Shown here piece after piece: positions 22,701 to 33,473 of a DNA stretch of 64,000 nucleotides. The notes under the pieces were generated by a model that saw only the letters and a program-made list of their open reading frames with translations, was not told the DNA's origin and did not search any database. Both the position numbers and the translations under genes were made by a program. How positions within the stretch are numbered: the first letter of the stretch is position 1; each line of letters begins with the position of its first letter. The stretch comes from Torymus aiolomorphi (Eukaryota; Arthropoda; Insecta; Hymenoptera; Torymidae), in NCBI GenBank assembly GCA_036365515.1, contig CM070873.1, positions 66,833,529 through 66,897,528 of the forward strand, given 5' to 3'.

Positions 22701-23180
22701 GTTTAGTGCCGATATATAGCTTCGGATGATTTTCGACGAACTTTCAACATTATGAAATCTAAAACTTTTAATCACTTTTGCGTAACGAATATTCTTTGAA
22801 ATTATAATAATATTTTTACGAAAAGTTCGATAATTTCGTTAAAATATATTTGAATTAAAGTAAAACGATATTTTATGTAGAATATTTATTGGCTAAAAAA
22901 AAATATATAACATACTTTCTAAAAATGAACATGTGAAAAGTCGTTTACTTATTCGCACCGATGAACGACTTTTCACAAATTCATGTTTAGAGAGTATACT
23001 TAAAACTTACTTCGTTAATGAAGATTTAATCATTTGCGCTAAAACATATAAAACCACAGTAACTTAAAAAAAATGTTACAAAAAATTGTAATATTAACTT
23101 GAAAGAAATTTCTACAGTCTTCTATTAACTGACAATTATTAAATATTTTCATTAACGAAAGATTTACATTTACACAAAAC
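22701..23180. other. AT-rich valley holding a hairpin element
   Basis: CpG-poor A/T-rich interval; the only structure seen is the inverted repeat at 22911-22998. Confidence 0.55.
22911..22998. repeat. Hairpin element with arms of about 33 bp
   Basis: The left arm (22913-22946) and right arm (22965-22998) are inverted copies with a few mismatches. Both contain GTGAAAAGTCGTT. The loop is about 18 bp. It could be a miniature palindromic transposon or the hairpin of a small-RNA precursor. No target duplication was identified. Confidence 0.65.
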
Positions 23181-23960
23181 TACAACCTTTTCCATTAAAG
23201 CGCAAGAATAACGCCACGTAACAAGAAATACTTGACCCTTTTTTCTCCCATCCGTCAATCCATCAGAAAATGTTCAAACTCCATCCGCCACAAGAGATAC
23301 ACACACGGGGTCGCTCATCGTATACCCAACCCAACTCTCTCCTACGTACGTACGCCGCTGCTGCTCTGCAGTATCTCAATTGCGCACCGCACGTAAACAC
23401 GAGTGGAAATACCGCGCTTCCCTTCCCGTATCCTATATAACCTATACCTATATATGCGCGCGCTGCACGCGGGATTCATTGAGAGCTAGCGCGCGTGTTT
23501 AACTTCATTCACAGTCTATACGCAACCGCTCCCGCCCGCCCTGGAGGACCGCATTCTACGCGTAAACAAGAGGGGCACGAGGATTTAGATCGATGGGGTC
23601 TTCTTTTTCAATTCGGCGTGGAGTGGTGTGCACGGTCGAGTGAACAAATTGACCGGTACAACGGGCTATTATGTCGGCGGTTTGGGATAAGAGAGGGAGA
23701 GAGGAATGGCCACTTATATATTCCGCATGAGAAAGAAATCGTCGTTTCATTGTCGTGATTAAGCTCGGCGCGCTTGTGTGTATATATGTGTACGTTGGGA
23801 ATGAAAATGTAGCGGTATGTAAATTAGTAACGCGCGTGTGTGTGGGTCATGTCCGTTGCGCTTGGATTAAGAAAAATCGTGGTGCTTTGATCGGAGTTAT
23901 GAATTCATTGGGATTATGCAGTCTTGGTATTATTCTGGCGCAGTCGTTTAAACAATAGGC
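23181..23960. other. D16: skew-flip unit with CpG-rich core
   Basis: The left arm 23230-23340 is C/A-rich; the right arm has a GT run near 23840. The core is about 23330-23830. The 87-codon plus frame at 23495-23758 is less repetitive than most but has no recognised domain. Confidence 0.6.
23434..23480 (+). promoter_or_regulatory. Candidate TATA box
   Basis: TATATAA at 23434-23440, upstream of a CpG-rich stretch and the weak initiator-like GATTCATTG (about 23472). The spacing is longer than usual. Confidence 0.2.
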
Positions 23961-24983
23961 AGAAATGTTGGATTTTAAGTATCAGATTAATGAATGAAAT
24001 TGAATCGAAGGAGCAGCTTTCGAAAATTCGTCCGTGACGGTGACTCAATAATTAAAAAATGCCATTCTTTCATTCGGCTCATTTTAAAATAATGGGATAG
24101 ATATAGGCCTGGGGAAAGTACATACTGTCTCACTTAAGGCCTCGATCGCGGTACATGCACAATTTTTATGGTGCCAAGGGTCATAAAAGATGGCAAATTT
24201 ATTCGTGAAATCGACCTATGTTTTAAGGGTACTTAAGGATGATTTACAGTAGATTAGAGCGTATTATAATGTACATACAGATACGCACGTTGAAAGAAAA
24301 AAAAAATTGTCAGATTTATGGCTTGAACTTGATTTAAGTATTGGAATTTTTGTTTTATTAAGCCCTATTAAACCTGATATTCGGTCTAACGGTCGTTTGC
24401 CTATTTTACAAATAGAAGGTGGGTTTATTGCACTTTGCATTGTACATTCGATTATAAATTATATTTATTTTTGTATAAAATTTATCGAAAGTAATAAAGC
24501 GGTACGATATTCATGACGATTTTACGATAGCGGTATGACGACCAGACCAAATTGACAGATTAAATATTCGAGCACATATAAAAATAGTATTTTATCCGTC
24601 GTTTCATGCCAAAATTATCATTTCCGCTCTCATTTTGTCGGGCTGACGTATTATTTTTGATTTTCATATATTTTTAAAATCTACGTAAATTTATTGTAGT
24701 TCTTTTGTAACGCCAACGTGAGATATATCTGCATCTTGACGTCAGCTTTTCACTGTTCTCAACTAAAAAATATGTTTTTTCAATTTTAGAACTATGCAAC
24801 AATATTATAACGTCAAGAAAAGTTTCAGATGACACTGCAAACTCTTTTGTTAAATTTCGTATTTTTCTAAAGTATTAAAACCTGCATTATATGTACGTGG
24901 CACCGGAATATTAAAATTATTATTTTCTTGCAGTGATTTCAAGTTATTAAAAACGCTGTTTTATTTGAAAAATATATAATAAA
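23961..24983. other. AT-rich valley, no gene seen
   Basis: About 1 kb of CpG-poor sequence. The 69-codon frame at 24307-24516 has no recognised domain. Confidence 0.5.
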
Positions 24984-25240
24984 GGTAGAACCAGAAGGTG
25001 TTAACCAAAAGGTAGCTATTTTTGAGTTAACTTTATGGCTAAAAAGGAACATTGCTTGTATTTCATAATTATGTACCAATCCGAAATAAATTATGGCATT
25101 TACACTTCATAAAATATGTATTTTAAGTAATATAGTAGAACTTTTAGATGAATTATACTGTTTTTGCATTATGATTTTTGTTAAAAATGCTTCCATTTAA
25201 TTAACACGTTAGCTGTAAAATATGGTTAATTTTCTATGAG
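24984..25240. mobile_element. CCCTGGT-family short MITE, eroded copy
   Basis: It is an inverted copy of the element at 44424-44662. A stretch of about 135 bp can be aligned with only scattered differences (roughly 90% alike by eye). The ends are damaged: TCTATGAG stands where TCTACCAGG is expected on one side. The other side has GGTAGAACCAG plus an extra GGTAGCTATTT about 27 bp further in. This is the oldest-looking copy of the short form here. Confidence 0.75.
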
Positions 25241-25299
25241 GGTTGTAATGATGAATTAATCTTTTATCGATAGAGGCGTGCTGATTAGAATTTAATTGA

Positions 25300-25739
25300 G
25301 AAAATACTGAATTGACAAAAATTTATTCCATTCTTCCAATTAAACTACAATTGTCGTGCCTTTATTGAACGATACCCGTACCGCATCTATAGGGCAACAA
25401 CTTGGCCGCTGGATCTCTTACTGTATGTATACCGTTCGCCACCACTACACCACAGCGCGAGACATACAAATAAAACCTCTATTTTCAGTATCGCCGCGAC
25501 GCCCCGTCTCGACGCCGTGAATCAGTGATTTTAGAGAAACTTGCCAAAAGAATCGGGCGACGATGTGGGAAAAAAGCAATATATACGAACACAGAGACAC
25601 ACGTGTGTGGCGGCGTGAAACCGCGGGCGCGGGCGCGAATAACATCGTTACGAGACAAGTGTCTGGCGGTGGCCCCGCGATAATGGACGCCGAGGTGATA
25701 TAAGAGGATGGACGGGTGCAGAAACAAAGATAAAGGAAA

Positions 25740-25831
<92 letters not shown>

Positions 25832-25989
25832 GTGAGAAAAGGATAGAAGAAAAGAATAGATAGATAGGTAGGAGGATTCGAATGATGGAGAGAAATGTGT
25901 GTGCGTGTGGCAAAATTATGGATAAATTAAGTGGATAGATGGATGTGTAAATAGGTGTGTAAGGGAAACAGCGTTGCAGAGTGATGTTA
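25300..25989. other. D17: skew-flip unit with CpG-rich core
   Basis: Left arm 25441-25500 has 20 C and 8 G; right arm 25921-25980 has 20 G and 3 C. The core is about 25400-25740 and a long GA repeat follows on the right. Confidence 0.65.
25743..25830. repeat. (GA)44 microsatellite
   Basis: An uninterrupted 88-bp GA run, the longest simple repeat in the window. GA runs can bind GAGA-type factors, but this length more likely reflects slippage. The poly-Ser/Leu minus frame across it is an artefact. Confidence 0.98.
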
Positions 25990-26771
25990 TGGGATGTTAC
26001 AAACGTGACAAAATACTGTTAAAACTTCATGAAAATGTCAACTGCTTTAGTGCAGTTGTTGGAGCGACTATTTTCATGCTATTTTCTAAATCTATTCTAA
26101 TAATATATACTCTATTAAAAAGTTTGCTTCTTTCTTAGAAAATTTTTATAGATTCGAAAATAACGAAGTTTAAAAATCTTTCGATACACTTGGATTATTT
26201 TAATATGGTGTAAATCATTTTTGACATTTATAGCTCTTGAAATAATACTTAATCTCTTTTGACTGATCATTTTATTAACAAGACCTAAATTGTATACCTT
26301 GACATTTACGCCGCGATATTTTGAAAAGTGTGAATTTTACGATATAAAAATTTGATAGCTGCTCCGTATATGCAACACGTTAAATTCAACATTTATACTT
26401 TAAGTATATTAAATTGCAAACATTTAAATGTAGAAACACGTTTCAATAAAAGTACAGGATAAAAATCCGAGAATAAGGTCAAGATCTTGATGCTGAAATG
26501 AATTTATGTTATAAAAATTTTTTATGGCATACTGACATTTTCATGACTTTGTTTCACGCAATGATAACAATATAAAATGTAATTTTAAACCCTATTTAAT
26601 TAATTTAAAAGTACACCACTGTTATACTTAAAACATTATGGGGAATAAAAGTTTTCCAACAGAAAAACATAAATTAAACATATTATTATAATTTTTAACA
26701 AAAAAAATGTATACAGTATTCACCCTTTTATTAATACAAACCTTTATCTCGAGTATCCACATCGGTAGATG
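25990..26771. other. AT-rich valley, no gene seen
   Basis: CpG-poor A/T-rich interval. No repeat ends or coding signal. Confidence 0.5.
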
Positions 26772-26793
26772 AAAAAAAAAAAAAAAAAAAAAA
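26772..26793. repeat. A22 homopolymer
   Basis: Twenty-two consecutive A on the left arm of D18. No target duplication was identified, so I do not call it a retroposon tail. Confidence 0.95.
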
Positions 26794-27480
26794 GAAATCG
26801 TCGGGGGTATCAAACGATACGAGAGCAATTAAAAGAAACTAGATACGAAAATAAGAGAAGTAAGGCACTACGGGCGCGCGATCGCGCGTGGCAAAAAGAG
26901 GAATCGTAAAGTAGATGGACGAAGGAGAGAGAGCGAGAGAGAGAGAGAAAGAGACCGAGTGAAAAGGGAGAAAGAAGAAAAGAGAGCGTCGCCGCGACTG
27001 AAATATATCCGAGCGGCGCGCACGCGCAACCTTATCAAAACACCGGGCAAGAATAGGTGTAGGACGATGGCGTGACTCTCCTCTCTTTTTGCGTGCAATA
27101 AAAAGCGAGATATGAGACCTTCTCTCTCGATGATTAAAAAATGCGAAGCGCGCCTGCATCTCTCGCTCTCTCTGGGTTCTTCTTCGCCACCCGCATGACG
27201 GCTCACGTGCTGTCGGGACTTCGGTCGTTTTCTGTTTTTGTTAGAGAGTAAGAGGTCTCGAGACGCGGTTTAGCAGGTAATTAAGGTCTGAAAAACTATG
27301 TTTAATAAGCTGATTTAACGTCCGATTTAATTAGGTTCCCGAAGGAGCGAGAGATAGCGCGCGTGGCCTTTTTAGATTAGTTAAAGTGCTATTGTGCCAA
27401 CACGCCTCTTTCGAATTTTGTAGTTTGTTTTTCGGGGCAGTTTATTTGCATATGAAATGCATACTTAATGATAGGCGCTG
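26794..27480. other. D18: skew-flip unit with CpG-rich core
   Basis: The left side is A-rich with GA tracts (26927-26952). The core is about 26865-27260 and G/T-rich sequence follows. A donor-like CAG/GTAATT occurs at 27276/27277. Confidence 0.55.
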
Positions 27481-27780
27481 TGCCACTTTATGAGATCTAT
27501 TAATATTGAAAATATGTTAATTGTATATAGAGTCTGGATTTAGTGACGGGATAGTGCGATTTAATAAACTTTCTATATTAAAATTGTGTCATTGAATTAC
27601 ATTGAAAGAAAATAAGTCACAAAAAGTTTCTTTGTACGATATGTTTTCATCATGAAGTGGATGTAGGAGTTTATAGTATTGAATTAATTGCCTGGTATAA
27701 CACCCTCGTGAATACCGTTTTATTGATAAAATTTTGGGTTTTCGCTAATTCTTTTATTGAATTTTCTTAAATATAGTTAT
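27481..27780. other. AT-rich valley, no gene seen
   Basis: CpG-poor; no feature recognised. Confidence 0.5.
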
Positions 27781-28560
27781 GTGCAGTGGACTCTAAATCC
27801 ACAAAAATAATTAAATAACAAGAATTGTTTATAAAAGAAAGCAGTATTCTCTCTTCCACAATACAGAACTTAGCGAAAGACAAAAGAGTGTACACTCATC
27901 TAAGCAGCCAAAAGCGAGACTAGCCAGAATAGAAGAAGATAGCCATCGGACATATCCAAGTCGGCGTGGGGGAGATACATATAACACGAGTCACGACGAC
28001 TTGACCGCGACTCGAGGGAGAGAAAGAGACTTACTTACACACACTTATTCCGAGGATTTCGGGCGCACAGATAACGACGTAATTAACGAAATAAGCGCCG
28101 CGACGCCGGCGCCATGCGGGCCGTCTCCGCTTAATTAACCCGCTGACGTTTCGTGACTGCTATAGAGCAGAGCACGAAATTTTTACTCCCACTTGCTAGC
28201 TCGAGTGCTTCATGCACACATTTCGCTGCTTCTTTTCTCTCGGATGTATCATTCTGGGTGTTTTTTCCGCGAACGGATGATTTATGAGCATCGTGGAAGT
28301 GATGCATAAGTCGGAGTGGACGCTGCTTGCGGATGGGAAAGAGTGAGAGAGAGAAGAGTCGGTGCAAAATTATTCGGGAAATCAAGAGTGTTTAGTCTAA
28401 CGCGTTGTTATTGATGCAGCTGTCCTGTTCTTGGCAATTGTCGCTGTGTGTTCGATTTTTCAGCTATTTTCATCCTGAGTATTACGCGCTTGCGTAATGG
28501 GTTTTAATATATTTTCAAGAGAAAAAAATCTTTTTAAAAAGTGGGTGATGATGATGAGTT
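27781..28560. other. D19: skew-flip unit with CpG-rich core
   Basis: The left arm 27840-27960 is A/C-rich. The core is about 27960-28240. G-rich sequence follows (28310-28360). Confidence 0.55.
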
Positions 28561-28960
28561 AATGTAAAAATAATTTCAGATTTCCGATATATATGTCATC
28601 AATCAATATTAGGATACTCTACTGTATCATAAAAATGAAAATAATAAATAAAGCCTTAAATCACATCAAATAAAGCACTTGATATACGCCCATATACATA
28701 TAATACTTTTCTTTGTCACTCAGTATAAACATTACCGATTTGGGATAAATTATCGTTACAAATTATTAAGATACAAATAACAATCTACACGAATTTCAAG
28801 TGCTATACATACACAAATCTGATATTGTTAATAACAACACATCAGCAGCTCATCTTATCACGCGCTTCAAACGTCATGTTTTTATTTCGAAAAGACAGAA
28901 ATTAATTAAAATCCGTAAACCCACAAAATTATTTTACATCGTCCTCCAAAATTAAATCAT
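28561..28960. other. AT-rich valley, no gene seen
   Basis: CpG-poor, increasingly A/C-rich toward D20; no feature recognised. Confidence 0.5.
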
Positions 28961-29177
28961 TAAAACCGAGCATTACTACTCAACAAGCCGATAACTCTCG
29001 ACCACATCTAAAATAATCACCGACCGCACGTACCCCAGAAAAATCATCTCTCAATCTTGTGGGCTATATCGAAAAAAGCGCCGTAGTTCCCTCGTTAAAC
29101 GACGTAACTGTCCTCTCACGTGCGCAGCATCTCGAAGCTCCTCCTCCTCCTCGAGAGAGAGAGAGATAAGTGGCTCT

Positions 29178-29178
<1 letters not shown>

Positions 29179-29210
<32 letters not shown>
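29179..29210. repeat. (CT)16 microsatellite
   Basis: Uninterrupted CT dinucleotides, preceded at 29152-29166 by a short GA tract that could fold back on it. Confidence 0.97.
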
Positions 29211-29214
<4 letters not shown>

Positions 29215-29274
29215 CCTGCATATAATAAAATCAGCTGCGCGCCAATTCACCTCCTCCTCTCCACGTAACCACTT

Positions 29275-29297
29275 TATATATATATATATATATATAT
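29275..29297. repeat. (TA)n microsatellite
   Basis: About 11 TA units, read directly. Confidence 0.95.
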
Positions 29298-29857
29298 CTA
29301 TATATTCCCGCATGCGCGTGCTGCGCGATTATGCACGCGGCGGCCAGTTCCCCTCCTGATTAATTTGCAGAGCCCGATCTTGGGCCGTAAATTCGCCTTT
29401 AAGTCCCTCTCATCCACGCTTGCGCGCGCGTGTGCGTCTCTTTTTTTCGGGCGTTTCGCGAGGATTTCGCGGGCACGGGGACCACCTACGCGCCGCCGCG
29501 GTCTCTCTCCCGCCCCCGAAAATCATCCCACACGCGACGTGCGCGCGCAGCCCTCCGGGCTATATGGTGTGTGTGTCTGTGTGTTTCGCAGTTTTTGGGA
29601 CCACATTGTCGGCGCGGGTTTTTGGGGTATTCGGTGAAGGATGCTAGGAATGCGGTCGTATGATCGTAGCGGAGGGAGCACGAATGGCTTCGACGAATGT
29701 TTAAAAAACTCTGCTGCTGCTTTGCTTCGGGAATGCAATATTCGTTTTTGAAAAGGACATTCTTGAGGCAGATTAAATTTTTTTTTCAAATGCTTCTAAG
29801 TGGAATGACGGTCGCGCGATACTTCGCTACACAGTTTTGAAGACTGTGGTTCTTCTA

Positions 29858-30458
29858 CACTGAGAAAAGGATTTGTTTACTGTTAACATGATGGCATTGT
29901 AACTGTTAACATGCGTATGTTTAAATATGACCAAATATAGGCATTGTAACAGTTGTAATGCCATGTTCTCATAAACAACTTCAATATGTTACCTGAGAAC
30001 ATGGATATTGTAATAGTTACAATATGCTTATTATAGTAGTTTTTGAATCTAATGGCCAATTTTTTACCAGGATGATGTTGTTTTATAACAAAAATGTTTG
30101 AAATAAAAACATCATTTATTTTTTTACTCCAAAGTTTCGGGCATTTTTATTGTTTATCCTGATGAGGGACATAAACAATAAAAATGTCCGAAACGTTGGA
30201 GTAAAAACTAAATGGAGTTTTTATTTCAAACCTTTTTGTTATATAACAACATCATCCTGGTTAGAAAATTGGCTATTAGATTCAAAAACTACAATTTATA
30301 AGAACTTCTAGCATCAGCTACTTTCAAATCTGAATATGTCTATTAGTTAATATAGATATTGTAACTATTACAATATCACATTTTACCCTTAAACGTGTCA
30401 AATAGTTGTATTTCAAATAGATAAATATGTTAGCAGTAACAATATTCTTCTCTCAGTG
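29858..30458. mobile_element. CACTGAG-family MITE, long copy (601 bp)
   Basis: The ends are CACTGAGAAAAGG and, on the other strand, CACTGAGAGAAGA; TA flanks both sides (29856-29857 and 30459-30460). The first 95 bp match the copy at 5141 closely. The middle is filled by a palindrome of about 270 bp that the short copy lacks and the copy at 32907 shares. No coding capacity. Confidence 0.88.
30029..30300. repeat. Internal palindrome with hammerhead-like core
   Basis: Arms of about 130 bp face each other: TAGTTTTTGAATCTAATGG on the left is answered by its inverse near 30300, and blocks such as ACCAGGATGATGTTG recur inverted. At the centre (30159-30196) lie CTGATGAG, a 6-bp stem GGACAT/ATGTCC, and GAAAC, the order of a hammerhead ribozyme core. 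One extra G beside the stem departs from the canonical fold. The simple long hairpin is a competing structure. Confidence 0.6.
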
Positions 30459-30460
30459 TA

Positions 30461-31026
30461 TATATCGATGGTTTTTATCGAATAAAATGATTCGCAGATT
30501 TAATTTTCAAAATTATTCCCCATATATACAACTCACGTACGACGACTTTCTAATCGCAAATTCACTTTATCGCCCGATATTATTTCATTCTGCTTATTGG
30601 CAAATAAAGGTTTTCGAGAGACCGATTTACGTATGTGAAAACTGCAAGGAACAACAAGATCGTCGGAATAACGAAGAAGAGAAAAAAGAAATTCCGTTCA
30701 TGAAACGCGTGTGCAAAAAAGAGTCATGGATAATATAACGGCGAATCGGTGCTCGGCCGATCACCTCCAGGCGAATCGTACGACTGATCAAAGCGGCGTG
30801 ATTATCAACCTGCTGTGCTTCTTTTTCTTCGTCTTCTTCTCCTTCTTCTCATGCAGAACTTCGTGGAACTATAGGAAATCGCCCGCTTTCGCGTGGTGGC
30901 GTGACACTGCGCTTATAGATGCGAATTCTTCCCATTTCGATGTCATAATGCAGTGTCGCTTTCGAAATTTGGATTTTATAATTCGACGTGTGAATAATTT
31001 ATCCCAACAATTAAATATATACAAAC

Positions 31027-31083
<57 letters not shown>

Positions 31084-31180
31084 GACCAAATCGTATTTTA
31101 ATATTTTAATCTTATTTTCTTTCGTCGAATATAATTTATTTGTTTATTTTAAAAAACGCGACATATACTTTTGAGTGCAT
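30461..31180. other. D21: weak skew-flip unit
   Basis: A/C-rich at 30500-30680 and G/T-rich later, with modest CpG (30720-30910). A long AT repeat and a GT run end it. The 103- and 106-codon frames show no domain. Confidence 0.4.
31031..31083. repeat. Compound (AT)21(GT)5 microsatellite
   Basis: AT units to 31072, followed by GT units. Confidence 0.97.
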
Positions 31181-31480
31181 GCGTCCGCAGCGTATATATA
31201 AGCGTTTATCGAATAAGCACTTGAAAATCCTATTCACACGGCACTTATGAGAACGAATACCAATCTGCGCTTGTTAATACTTATATTACCATTACGTGCT
31301 GATTATCGAATTCGATTGCTATTCCTTCGATATGTGATAATTTGCATGACGTATTGTGACACTCTTACGATAAAGAACTTTCTAAACGGCCGAGTTTCCT
31401 GGAACGGCAAAAATGACTTGCGTGCATTTTCACTCTATATATGTGGGGCATATATAACGTGAACCGATACCATCAAGAAT
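31181..31480. other. Valley, no gene seen
   Basis: Mixed composition with little CpG. The 71-codon frame at 31247-31462 has no recognised domain. Confidence 0.45.
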
Positions 31481-32036
31481 GTTAGTCTAAATCTGCACTG
31501 GCATTATCATGCAAAAATACACGTGTACAACATTACAAGCAGAAGATAGAATCAATTCCATACAACTATCCAGCCATTTCATAATCCTCGCTTCTTGTTT
31601 AAAAAAAAAGCCACCGCGACACCAGATTATCTCGAACCGATATACATTCCGCTCTCATCGCTTCCCCGAATCAAAATGCCACCTTATTCAGTGCGCGCAC
31701 ACACACACACGGAGAAAAAAAGGCGCAAACGAGAGAAGAATACGCACACAGTGCAGCGCTTCCCCGTATTATATACACGCGCCGACGTAATCTCAAAAAT
31801 ATAGCCCCGCACGCATCTTCTCGGAAGCGACGAAAACACCCCCGCACGTATACACCCACACAAAGAAAACGTGTTTGCCAGAGGTAACCAATTTGTCGCT
31901 CGCAGCCCGCGGAGCCGTGAAAATCCCTTTCCACACGCGCGCGAGGCGGGAAAACTCTCGCCGCGGGCGGTCCCACGTGTGGCGCAGCGCTCGCCCACCT
32001 GGAAATCCGGCCAGTCGTGTAACGCCGCGGCGATCT

Positions 32037-32100
<64 letters not shown>

Positions 32101-32820
32101 CTTGTACGCGCGATTGGCTTTTTGCAATAGCGGGGATTTATAAGCGGTTTCGTGTCGGTCCGCGCGTTACGATGACGACGATATTGTGGTTTTTACGCGG
32201 CCTGGACGTTGTCGTTGCGGGCGCAGTGTGTCTTAATTAGCGAATCTTGCCGTATAACGATTTTTATGAATCTATAAATCATAATAACGCGATCGCGCGA
32301 GGGCACGCGCGATTCAATGCTCGCGCAGTGACAGCTGGACATGTGTTTGTACATGAGCGCGCGCACGCGCGCTTGATCTGATTTATCCGCGCGTGATGTA
32401 AGCGTCGTTGCAATTCTCCTCTTTTTTTGCGGGAAACGATGTTAAGCCTTTATATCTCATTTAGAGGATCGCGACAGTGCGGCTGCTGCGAGCGGGATTA
32501 TACGATTTGGCTTTGAATGCGGAGAGATATATAGACGCGGCTTTGATTTATGCGCGCGTGTGATGGCATGAATACATGTGTGTTCTTGTGCAAACGCGGG
32601 TGTTGGAATGGCGCTAGAACCTTTGTTGAGGTAACGCGAAGGACGGTAATCATTAATCATTGGATTGATATAGTTTAATCAATGATCCAGCGAGTAGTTA
32701 AAGGGTTTGTTAACATGGTTTTAATTGCTTCGCGGTGATTAGATCGTTTTGCATTTGCTGTTGTTTTCATTTTATTCTCTGCAATTGTATGAGATAAAAA
32801 AAAACTGTTATCAAATTTGC
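31481..32820. other. D22: skew-flip unit with CpG-rich core
   Basis: The left arm has CA runs (near 31697) and A/C-rich sequence to 31880. The core is about 31790-32660. The right arm from 32400 is G/T-rich. Minus-strand frames of 134 and 147 codons overlap here in different phases and include poly-Cys/Val from the CA repeat; I take none as real. Confidence 0.6.
32039..32100. repeat. Compound (CA)19(TA)12 microsatellite
   Basis: CA units to 32076, then TA units to 32100. Confidence 0.97.
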
Positions 32821-33095
32821 TTTAACCCTGGTAGAAATTCATCTATATGAAATGGCCAAGAAGTTAGAAAATAGCTATAAGTAAAACTGGTTAATTAATG
32901 GCTATGCACTGAGAAAAGGATTTGTTTACTGTTAACATGGCATTGTAACTGTTAACATGCATATGTTTAAATATGACCAAATATAGGCATTGTAACAGTT
33001 ATAATGTCATGTAAATAGTTAAGTTACCATGTTCTTATAAACAATTTCAACGTGTTACTTGAGAACATTGATATTTTAATAGTTACAATATGTTT

Positions 33096-33360
33096 ATTAT
33101 AGTAGTTTTTTAATTTAATGGCCAATTTTTTACCAGGATGATGTTGTTTTATAAAAAAAACGTTTGAAATAAAAACATTATTTATTTTTTTACTCCAACG
33201 TTTCGGACATTTTTATTGTTTATTCTGATGAGGGACATAATAAAAATGTCCGAAACGTCGGAGTAAAAAACTAAATGGAGTTTTTATTTCAAACCTTTTT
33301 GTTATATAACAACATGATTCTGATAGAAAATTGGCTATTAGATTAAAAAACTACAATTTA
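33096..33360. repeat. Internal palindrome with hammerhead-like core, second copy
   Basis: Homologous to 30029-30300. At 33225-33259 it again has CTGATGAG, GGACAT, a shorter loop, ATGTCC, then GAAACGTC. The stem is kept although the loop length differs between copies. The same extra G lies beside the stem. Confidence 0.6.
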
Positions 33361-33375
33361 CAAGAACTTCTACCA

Positions 33376-33473
33376 CCCTGGTAGAAAATTAACCATAAGT
33401 TGGCCAGAATATGCTTAACCAGCATATGGCTTAGCCATATTCTGGCCAACTTATGATTAATTTTCTACCAGGG
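33376..33473. mobile_element. CCCTGGT-family palindromic MITE (98 bp)
   Basis: An almost perfect palindrome: CCCTGGTAGAAAATTAA, then AAGTTGGCCAGAATATG, then the inverse of both. CA flanks both sides (33374-33375 and 33474-33475). The homologous spot in the copy at 29858 (about 30310) has a single CA, which gives an empty site and confirms the 2-bp duplication. It is the innermost of three nested insertions. Confidence 0.92.

Larger units (their letters stand above)
28961..29857. other. D20: skew-flip unit with CpG-rich core
   Basis: The left arm 28961-29110 is A/C-rich. A CT repeat and TA repeat lie at the centre. The right arm has GGTGTGTGTGTCTGTGTG near 29565. Core about 29080-29680. Three overlapping plus frames (29365-29663) in different phases show that open frames here come from composition. 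Confidence 0.6.

Noticed and set aside
23495..23758. 87-codon frame with non-repetitive sequence
   Set aside because: Looks more protein-like than most, but no motif or splice evidence supports it.
25743..25830. GA repeat as a regulatory GAGA array
   Set aside because: A perfect 88-bp run is better explained by slippage; no spacing or associated motif argues for an array.
26772..26793. A22 as a retroposon tail
   Set aside because: Same reason: no body and no duplication; A runs are usual on left arms.
27274..27282. CAG/GTAATT as an exon boundary
   Set aside because: G/T-rich right arms produce donor-like words often, and no matching exon was seen.
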